From positions 1,689,308 to 1,753,307 of the forward strand of contig JAVLUZ010000154.1 in NCBI GenBank assembly GCA_036768485.1: DNA of 64,000 bases. Direction: 5' to 3'. Positions within the stretch are counted from its first letter, which is position 1, and each line of letters opens with the position of its first letter. This DNA is from Mermis nigrescens. Its lineage: Eukaryota > Nematoda > Enoplea > Mermithida > Mermithidae. The notes below the pieces were generated by a model that saw only the letters and a list, made by a program, of their open reading frames with translations, did no database searches and was not told the origin of the DNA. The translations under genes were made by a program, and so were the position numbers. Below, in pieces: positions 56,476 through 64,000 of the stretch.

Positions 56476-58025
56476 CTCAAATAATGTCAGCAGAAAAAAA
56501 TTAAATAAAACTAAAAGCTAAATCAATAAAAAATTTAAAAAAATGAATAAAAAAAGTAGTAATTAAAATAAATAATTGAATATGTACATAATCATCTAGG
56601 GTCCCAATAGAAAAATGCAATTTATAAACTACAATTTAGGAGCGGAGAGATTTATCAGCAGCAAAAAATTGAGTAAAAGATAAATAAATTAAAAATTAAA
56701 TAAAAAAATAAAAACTATTAAGTAAAATAAATAATTTGATAAAGTTAATAGAAAAATGCAATTAATAATATAAAGTATTTAAATGTTGCAACGAAAACAG
56801 CCGTTTGCAAAGTGCGAAGTGTAAAGTGTAAAGTTAAAAGACAAAAACGCAAAGAGCAAGTAAAGAGGTAGAAAAATGGTATATTTGAAATGAACTTATT
56901 TTTTACAACTGGGAAATTCAAGCAAATTAATTTCGATAAATTTTTTTATTACAAATTTAATAAAATTTAATAAATTTACTAAATTTCGAATTCAATAAAT
57001 ATTGAATATTTATTCAAGACTTCGAATAACTCTGGCTGACACTTACAGTAAGACGGAACTTTCTATTGCATGGGCGATCTGCAAGAATTTGTTGACTCTT
57101 GTTTTGGATTTTTCAGTTTTTAAAGATTTGGAAGAAGAATTTCCGGTCAAAAATAGAAAAAAATCTAAACAGTAAGTTTTCCGAGAAATTTCGCCTTCAA
57201 GAGAATCATAAAAATCGAAATTTTAAACGGACGAGCGTAAATCGTTCTTATCGGAAACGATTAATAAATTTATAAACGATTGAAAAAATCGATTCGGGTC
57301 GTCAAATTGAGAAGCTCAATTTAGGGCACCCAAACTTTACTGTTTATAGCAAAAAATTAAATCTAATAAAAAAGGCCCAAAACGGCCCCCAATATGTTAA
57401 AAAACGTCCAAACAACCAAAATTATGTCAAAAATCCGAGCGGGCTGGACTAAATTTCAGCTTCTGCATGAAATATTTGGTCGACCATGGATATGCACACC
57501 TGCATTGAATGTACATATTTACCTATTTATTTATTCATTTATTTATTTATTTATTTTCCACTGTTTGACGTCGTGCAATAAAGCGTTGCCTCATTTGTTT
57601 TTCCTTATTTAACTAATTGGTTAATTTGTTTTTTTTGTGTTTTTTGTTTTGTTGTTTGTTTGTTCTCATGTTGTTTTATTGTTTTTTTTGTGTTTTTTAT
57701 CCTTTTCTGTGTACTTTTTGAGTATTTCTTCTGTATATACTCATACTCCTGCTTACTTCTCCTCGTCTCACTTAGACTCATGGGCCTCGTAAAACCCGTA
57801 ATCTATCTTAATATAATTTTGCGTACTTTTATGCACACGTGTATATACTATTTCTCGCGTCTTTTTGTTTCTTTTATACTAATAGCACGCAAAATTTATT
57901 CACCTTTTACATATTTATTTATTTATTTTATTTTATTCATTATTATTTTTTTATCATATTGATGACTTTCTGTTATTATTTCAACTATACCGAATCATCT
58001 AATATCACCAAATCTACACGAATAC
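56476..58025. other. V-ATPase subunit H intron with T-rich and TTTA tracts
   Basis: Very AT-rich. A (TTTA)n microsatellite runs over about 57521-57556 and 57908-57935, and T-rich tracts over 57600-57960 give hydrophobic chance frames. A run of GCAAAGTGCGAAGTG, GTAAAGTGTAAAG motifs lies near 56810. No exon recognised. Confidence 0.55.
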
Positions 58026-58204
58026 CTCAAATCTTGGACGCTCGATTGCAAAAATTTCGTTATTACGGCCAAATCGTCCAAAAATTCGCTATCGTCGTAT
58101 TTCTTGCTTTCCATAAGTTCCAACGCCTTTAGCACTTTACACTGAACCATTTGTAAACCGCTTTCGCGAATAATATCCTTATCGTCCGGTTTTTCGAGAA
58201 TATT
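58026..58204 (-). CDS. VhaSFD: V-ATPase subunit H (SFD), internal exon
   Basis: Acceptor TTATTTATTCAAG before 58204 and donor TTTGAG|GTATTC at 58026/58025. It encodes NILEKPDDKD, then LQMVQCKVLKALELMESKKY, then a DDLAVITKFLQSSVQDL stretch, matching the region of subunit H where MVQCKVLK and LQASVQDLSSFDEY are conserved. Confidence 0.97.
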
Positions 58205-58309
58205 CTTGAATAAATAAATCAAACGTACACAAGGTATAAACCACTTTATCTGCATATTTTGCACCTTCATATACTATAATTATTCGACCCATACAAGAGC
58301 ATAGGGTGA

Positions 58310-59470
58310 GAAAGGTATTACTCCCCCTGAGCTCTGAAAAACTGATAGCTATACAGCCATTTTGGCCGGAAAAACATTGCTGTATAACCTCTTTTGGGCT
58401 CAGAAAATGAGATATATGTATAGCCTTTTTAGACTCAGAAAACTGGCTAAATGGCTGTTTTTGGACTCGGAAACATATCGTGTGAGCCACTGTTTTTTTT
58501 TGTACGAGACAAAGATTTCGAGGCTCGTACAAAGATTTTCGGAACCATCTTTGTACAATGTACAAAGACTTTTTGGGACAAAGTAATAGTAATTTTAAGG
58601 TTTTTTTGGAGTATTTTTAGCAAAATTTCTAAAAATTTTCGGCCGAGTATCATAATTGCATTCTGTAGCTCCAAGCGCGGGCATGTAACACTCCAAAATC
58701 TATCTGTAAGCATCTTTGTAACAGATTGAAGCATCTTTTACATCATTTTCCACTGTTTTATAAAGATTTTATGCAGAAAAAAGAACTATTGAACAACTTT
58801 GCACTGTTTTCTGCCGTTTGAAGATAAAATTGACTCTTTTATCTTTGCGTTGCATTAAATTCATAAGCAGATTGGTGTCTATTATGAGATTCAGTCAGCA
58901 CATTGCAACCGCTTATTACATATTTATAATTGTGTAACACAAGTCATTTTAACTTGCTGAGTCGAATTTTGTGTGTAATTTCAACCTGACTCATGAAAAT
59001 TTTGGCGTTTCGGGCCGAACTAATATAACCAGCTGAATTTAGGACAAAGTTACACCTTTTGCGAAGCGTGCGGGTCACGGATAACAATCTAGTAGTATGC
59101 AAAAATGTGGACATTCAATTGCGTATCTATACGGTATATGTACAAAAAATATTTCGCTCGTACAAAGACTTTTCCGGAGATCTTTGTACATGTACAAAGA
59201 GGCTCGTACAAAAAAACAGTGGTGTGAGCTCATAAATGCTATGTAGTTGTCTTTTCTGAGTTTTCGAAGGATATCGACTACAAGAAGGGCTAAATAGATA
59301 TTTTTAGTCCAAAAAGGTTATATAGCTATGTTTGTGAGTCCAAAAAAGCTATATACATAGCTAGTTTCCTGGGCCCAAAAAGGCTACTTAGCCCATTTCC
59401 TGAGCCCAAAAAAGGCTAAAGAACCATTTTTACGAAGCATTCAGCTATCTACCAATTTTTGGGTTCCCCC
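58310..59470. repeat. Minisatellite TATAGCC.TTTTTGGGCTCAGAAAA, split by a hAT element
   Basis: Degenerate units of about 40 bases with TATATAGCTA and TTTTTGGGCTCAGAAAA-like parts occur at 58310-58479 and again at 59230-59470. The family G element 58488-59221 interrupts the array with a perfect TSD. Confidence 0.7.
58488..59221. mobile_element. hAT-type element, family G, perfect TSD
   Basis: Starts CACTGTTTTTTTTTGTACGAG and ends CTCGTACAAAAAAACAGTG, exact inverses apart from one extra T in the left tract. TSD GTGTGAGC is perfect (58480-58487 and 59222-59229). Subterminal GTACAAAGA and TTTGTACATG repeats are present. Defines the ends of family G. Confidence 0.92.
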
Positions 59471-59682
59471 TTGAACGTTTGACCTTGCGCACCTACGATT
59501 CGGGAATTCGCCATAAAAGAACAGCGTGAAAATTACGGGAGGAGGGAGACCGTTTAGAAATTTGTAAAAAGTGCGTTTCTATAGATACACGTAAAAACTC
59601 TATTTTTCGACGTTTGACACGGTGGTCGTTTTCAAACATGAGCAAACCGTACAAACTCATTCAACTAGCGAAGACCTGTCAG

Positions 59683-60133
59683 CAGTGTTGTTTTTGTATT
59701 CGGCAAAGATTTTTCCCCATGTACAAAGACATTTGGGGAGCGTCTTTGTACATGTACAAAGATTTCTGGGAAGACAAAAACTGCAAAACAAGGTTAAAAT
59801 TCGCTAAAATTTTCGGCGCACCGCGCCAAAATGAGTAATTTTGTGTTCCTTCTAGATATCTTTATAATGTCAAAAATTGCATTTTGAAAGAAGAAATATC
59901 AAATTTTTCGCGCTTCGCGCCGTTTTGAAACGATTCTTAGTGCTTTTTGCCCTCAGAAACCCAGAAATTAGCTAAAATACACTACCAAAGGTCGAACAAT
60001 ACTGTTTTTGCCCTACTAAAATCGCTACTATACCATACTATAGTACCCACAAATTTGTGTGTACAAAATGTATAAAGACTTTTAGGGACCATCTTTGTAC
60101 ATGTACAAACGGACCTAGTATAAAAAAACACCG
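59683..60133. mobile_element. hAT-type element, family G, perfect TSD
   Basis: Starts CAGTGTTGTTTTTGTATTCGG and ends TAGTATAAAAAAACACCG, flanked by a perfect CCTGTCAG repeat (59675-59682 and 60134-60141). Carries two hairpin variants (GGCGCACCGCGCC, GCGCTTCGCGCC). Confidence 0.92.
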
Positions 60134-60830
60134 CCTGTCAGTATCGATGAAAAATTTTAGGAAACGCGGTATAAATCGAAGAAAAATGATGGAATCCACA
60201 AAAATGATAACAAAACCAACTATAATCAGTCGGTCGAATAGAAAAAGGCAGATAAACCGAAGAAAATACATGAAAATGAATTATACAATCATTCAATCAA
60301 CCACTGACTAGCGAACAAATAATCAATAGCCAATCAAACGACACAACTTTACAGCCAATTAGCCAACAAAACAAGCGCTTTGTGAAAGGACTAGCGACCG
60401 AAAAATCGGGCAGCTAGTATCAATGGGAAGACCGGCCATTGTCCACGCACGGTCGTACTTTCCACAACACAAAAACATGAAAAATCCGAAAAATTGAGTT
60501 AATTGAATAATATACGTACGTCAAAAAATTGACACTTTTGAGACAAAATATTGCTAAAAAGGCTTAAAAGAGCAACTTTCTACGATTTTTCGGAAAATCG
60601 ACAATTTCTGGGGTCAGCAGCAATTCAGCCGGGGGTCAGCTGCCATCCTGGGACGAGATAACCCTAAGAACACGTATGGCCTCTCCAGAAAGGTTTACAC
60701 CCCAGAAATTTTTCACTGACCCACAATTCACGATTTTCCATAGGATTAATAGCATACATGCGCACGGTCGTAGTCAACAGGGTATCGGAAATTTCGAACA
60801 TTAGCTTGCAGTAATTGTACTAATTATATG
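60134..60830. other. V-ATPase subunit H intron sequence
   Basis: No exon recognised. A degenerate family C-like stretch (GGGGTCAGCAGC, GGGGGTCAGCTGCC) lies around 60610-60645. Confidence 0.5.
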
Positions 60831-61033
60831 CACCGCCCAGAAAACGAAATACCTTCCCCCAGAATTCAATTTTGGAAATTTTTTTTGTTTTTTCGCAATT
60901 TTTTGCTGCCAGTGGATAGTGCTTCATGAGAGGCGTTAAAAATGGTGTTTTTTCACCATACAACCATTTTAAAGCCATTTTTTGACTTTTGAAAAATGTT
61001 GCACCCCCAGAATTTTGGTGCCGCCCACCTATG
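60831..61033 (-). mobile_element. hAT-type MITE, family A, inverted
   Basis: Left edge CACCGCCCAGAAAACG, right edge GGTGCCGCCCACCTATG, with the usual body. TSD lost. Confidence 0.75.
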
Positions 61034-61377
61034 GTCGCGAACCCTTGCGGTATATCAGCGAGAAACACGTCTCTGACGTGCGGTCAATACCCACATGTGG
61101 GTTAAAAGCCTTTCTTCAACTTTAAACACGCGGTAAACTAAGTCTATCGAGTAAGTATTAGTTAAATTTAGCCAATTCGTGGGCTTCTAGCGATGAAAAT
61201 ACAAAAGTTGATCAATACAGCGCGAAGCGCCGGAAAATTTCGATAATTTTGCCGTTTTCGGGTGGAATTTGCGGCCTTTTTTCGCAGTGCGCTCAAACAT
61301 TGTCGCGCAGCACCTTTTGTTTCCTCAAAATCGCCTTATATTACCCGGTTTTCCAAAACCTTAGCTAGGGTTAATAA

Positions 61378-61578
61378 CATACCTGGGCGTGGGGGTTTGG
61401 GGGGTATGCACCCCCAGAATTCAAGTTTTTTTCGCAATTTTTTGATGCCAAGCCAATGAATAGTGCTGGATGAGAAACGTTGAAAAATGGTGTTTTTTCG
61501 CCATACCACATTTTCGAGGCCATTTTTTACCTTTGAAAAAATGTTGCACCCCCTGAACTTTGGTGCCGCCCACCTATG
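61378..61578 (-). mobile_element. hAT-type MITE, family A, inverted
   Basis: Starts CATACCTGGGCGTGGGGG and ends TGCCGCCCACCTATG, flanked by GTTAATAA and ATTAACAC (6/8). Confidence 0.82.
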
Positions 61579-61708
61579 ATTAACACCCCTCCCACCCCCG
61601 CTACGTCCACGTGTGACTCATTTTTAGGAACGCAATACACCTCATGCTCTAATTCATTGCAAAAAAAGATTCAAAAAATTCCAAGCCTGTAGATACGTAT
61701 GTACATAT

Positions 61709-61881
61709 CAGTGGCGGATCCAGGATTTTCCTATGGGAGGGGGGCGGAACCCTGACTTGGGCGGAAAAATTAGCCGTTTTAACCCGAAAATCGCTAAAAA
61801 TCGCTCAAAAATCCTTAATTTTACGCACTATTTTGGGCCAAGGGGGGCGGCGGCCCCGCCCCTCCCCTAAATCCGCCCCTG
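61709..61881. mobile_element. hAT-type MITE, family F, perfect TSD
   Basis: Starts CAGTGGCGGATCCAGG and ends AAATCCGCCCCTG, with a perfect 8-bp TSD, GTACATAT (61701-61708 and 61882-61889). The middle is G/C-run rich. Confidence 0.92.
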
Positions 61882-62098
61882 GTACATATGTATATACGTA
61901 CGATGTACAAATGTATAAATTTTAGGTGTCGGTCTTTCCAGTCAACCTACAAATCTTCTATTAAAACTTGAAACGTTTTGCCGAAAAATTATATCTGCAC
62001 AATCAATTCAAAAAATATGGATAAAAATCTATATTTCGTGCAATTCGAGGAACGTGATTCGCCAGGAAGAAAATAGAAACAACAAAAGGGGAAGACTC

Positions 62099-62331
62099 CA
62101 TAGGTGGGCGGCACCAAAGTTCCGGGGTGGTGCAAGATTTTTTCAAAGGTCAAAACATGGCTTTGAAAATAGTGGTATGGCGAAATAAAATAATTTTTCA
62201 ACGTTTCTCATCGAGCACTATCCATAAGCATCGAAAAATTGCCAAAAAAACGAAAAATTTCAAAAATTGAATTCTGGGGGTATTTTGGTTTCTGGGGGTG
62301 CATACCCCCAAAACCCCCACGCCTAGGTATG
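62099..62331 (+). mobile_element. hAT-type MITE, family A
   Basis: Starts CATAGGTGGGCGGCACC and ends CACGCCTAGGTATG, flanked by GAAGACTC and GTGGACTC (6/8). Confidence 0.82.
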
Positions 62332-62681
62332 GTGGACTCTTTAAACAAAAAATAAGACAAAACAGAAGAAAGTGTAAAAATGAATCTTAAAAAAATACGA
62401 CTTGTACGGTGCAATGTGGACCCAAAATAATACGCTATTTTTATGCGATGCATTAAACTAATACGATTTACGTGTAAAAAATTGAAAATATAATGTTCAA
62501 AATTAAAATTACCATTGAAAAATAACACAAATTTTTAAACACTGGAAAATTGGACCTTTTTTCATTTTTTATAGTTGATAGGACTGTCAAAAAATATTTA
62601 TGGCGAAATTTCATATAAGTGTCATATTTCAAATTGTCAAAAAATAATTAGAGGAAGCAAATAAAAAAATAATTAATTTAC

Positions 62682-62766
62682 TCGAAAAGTAGCTAATATG
62701 ATACGAATGACCTTTTCCTTCGGCGATTCGGTTAAAATATCGGCAAGAGTCGGAATCACACCGTAT
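62682..62766 (-). CDS. VhaSFD: V-ATPase subunit H (SFD), internal exon
   Basis: Donor TTTCGA|GTAAAT at 62682/62681. It encodes YGVIPTLADILTESPKEKV and IRIILATFR, matching the subunit H armadillo-like N-terminal domain (consensus near LVPxLxDILxESxKEKVxRIILA). The 5' border is ambiguous: an AG ends at 62767, but the partner exon has no GT, and the six bases AGATAC are shared by both borders. Confidence 0.93.
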
Positions 62767-62871
62767 CTAAAAAACCGATGATTAGAATTCAAAAATTTAA
62801 TAAAAATTGAATAAAACTTTAGAAATTCGAACCGTTTGAATTACGGTTACACCATCATTCCCAGTTTACAC

Positions 62872-63270
62872 CATACATGATCTTGGGGGGGGTGGTTTGG
62901 GGGGAGGGTTTCACCCCCCGCAGAATCATTTTTGACCCCCCGCAAAAATTTTTCACCGCCCCCAGAATTGGCGATTTTTCAAAAGTTTCCTAAACTTACC
63001 TGAAAATTGGTAGAAAAAGTGTCTTTTAAGGGTTTTTGGCTATCTATTTGCTCAAAATCGCCAAATTTATATTCATGTTTTAAGCGATATATTGGTCAAT
63101 TTATTCGACTTTTTTCCGAAATTTTTTTCATCATTTTATGCTCTAGAACGATAGAGTATCGTCAGAAACGCCAAAAACGATGTTTTTTAACGCGTACCGG
63201 CCATTTTTGGGTCCAAAAAAGGCACTTTAGGTTTTCAGCCCCCCCAGAATTCCCATGCTGTGCATGTATG
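62872..63270 (-). mobile_element. hAT-type element, family C, perfect TSD
   Basis: Starts CATACATGATCTTGGGG and ends ATGCTGTGCATGTATG, with a perfect 8-bp TSD, GTTTACAC (62864-62871 and 63271-63278). Contains GATAGAGTATCGTCAG. Sits in the V-ATPase subunit H intron with non-GT borders. Confidence 0.92.
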
Positions 63271-63589
63271 GTTTACACTCATCTAATATATAATGGTAAA
63301 AACGAAAAAAATTAAAAACGACGAAAAAGTTTTATAAAAATGAAGAAAAAATGTTATCTTATCGATTTTTTACAGTAAAAAAAGCGGCAAACATTTCTTT
63401 TTGAAACTTACTAAATATAATATTTCGAATTGAAATTCTATATTTAAACTACACAGAAATTGGGGTTTAAAGTAAACTTCGAAATTTTAAAGTTTCAAAT
63501 ACCAAATTATCCCCAATGAAATTATATTTTTCACAAGGATGTATAAAAAGATACAATGTGTAGTACAATGTGCGTATAAAAATACGATT

Positions 63590-63665
63590 AATTATTAATT
63601 ATTTATATTATTAATTACTTAATTGATTATTTATATTATTAATTCATTAATCAATTAAGTTAATC
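63590..63665. repeat. TTAATTAA-type AT-rich palindromic tract
   Basis: Repeats of ATTAATTATTTATATTATTA and TTAATTGATTATTTA with local self-complementarity. Only A/T plus a few G/C. Confidence 0.8.
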
Positions 63666-63678
63666 GATAAAGATATAT

Positions 63679-63753
63679 GTATCTGGGCATACGTTCGGCG
63701 ATGCTGGGATTGAAGCTCAGGCACCAAATACAAAATATCAATTGATACTGTAG
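63679..63753 (-). CDS. VhaSFD: V-ATPase subunit H (SFD), internal exon (most upstream seen)
   Basis: Acceptor CAAATTTTCAG before 63753. It encodes [20 protein letters not shown] followed by RMPR(Y), matching the conserved QYQ-x-x-FC-x-W-x-L-(S/T)FNP block of subunit H. The 3' border has no GT: the exon runs into CCCAGATAC then ATATATCTTT. Cutting after AGATAC gives an AT-AC intron and the same protein as cutting after AG. More upstream exons, including the start, lie beyond the window or are not recognised. Confidence 0.93.
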
Positions 63754-64000
63754 CTGAAAATTTGTTTTTCCGCCCAACGCGATAATTAATCTGCACGAAA
63801 AACGTGGCACTATTTTGTAATTGAGGATTTTAAATACAAAAGTTTAATAAAAAACGGGCTTTATTACGTAATTTATGATTTTTATTATTGGAGGCTTTTG
63901 CGAGTCAGCATATTGTGGCCTTTTAAGAGAAAATTTGGCAACGGATGGATAAATTACTTGTAATTCCTTTATTCTATTTCGGATGATTTCCAATATAGAA

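Noticed and set aside
57660..57962. Hydrophobic frame suggesting a membrane protein
   Set aside because: The region is T-rich low complexity inside a V-ATPase subunit H intron. Phe/Leu/Tyr/Ile runs follow from composition.

Overview
This is a window of a eukaryotic nuclear genome, almost certainly an arthropod and probably an insect. Exons are short and sit in long AT-rich introns with GT-AG borders. The recognisable genes are animal genes: the last exon of a DEG/ENaC (pickpocket-like) channel, ribosomal protein L11, and subunit H (SFD) of the V-type proton ATPase. There are no operons, bacterial-style gene packing, CRISPR arrays or functional tRNA/rRNA genes. The species cannot be named from the sequence.

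Layout. 1-2.0 kb: last exon of a DEG/ENaC channel gene, plus strand. 2.9-14.5 kb: one unidentified low-complexity reading frame on the minus strand, cut into four blocks by three large transposons (a hAT-like element at 3159-7153, a Helitron-like element at 7593-10710 and a hAT element at 11274-14417). 17-21.8 kb: a 4.85-kb hAT-like element with an internal duplication. 22.5-37.2 kb: RpL11, minus strand, four coding exons found, with introns of about 2.4, 4.8 and 6.9 kb full of transposons, including a second Helitron copy and a Harbinger element nested inside, and itself carrying, small hAT elements. 37.4-47.9 kb: transposon field with a mariner-type relic and a hAT element containing a roughly 2-kb palindrome. 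48.5-63.8 kb: V-ATPase subunit H, minus strand, eight exons including one candidate 30-nt cassette exon. The 5' end of that gene lies beyond the window.

Most of the DNA consists of terminal-inverted-repeat DNA transposons and their short non-autonomous derivatives. At least ten families have 8-bp target-site duplications (TSDs), many of them perfect and readable by eye, which marks the hAT superfamily. The commonest family (terminus near CATACSTGGGC, about 18 copies) is called family A here; others are families C, D, E, F and G. Four large hAT-like elements carry long arrays of a different short oligomer next to their ends (CCGAGG, GACCCC, AACGGGAACG or AAAGAT). A short hairpin motif, GGCGCTTCGCGCC, recurs about 20 times in the middle of families with unrelated ends.

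The genes do not form a pathway. The strongest unusual signals are: the three-times-interrupted reading frame, which rejoins in frame across all three insertion sites; the pair of Helitron-like elements; the repeat-array hAT elements; the shared hairpin motif; the cassette exon and a non-GT splice border in V-ATPase subunit H; and the missing GT donor of an RpL11 exon. No computation was run. All boundaries were read by eye.
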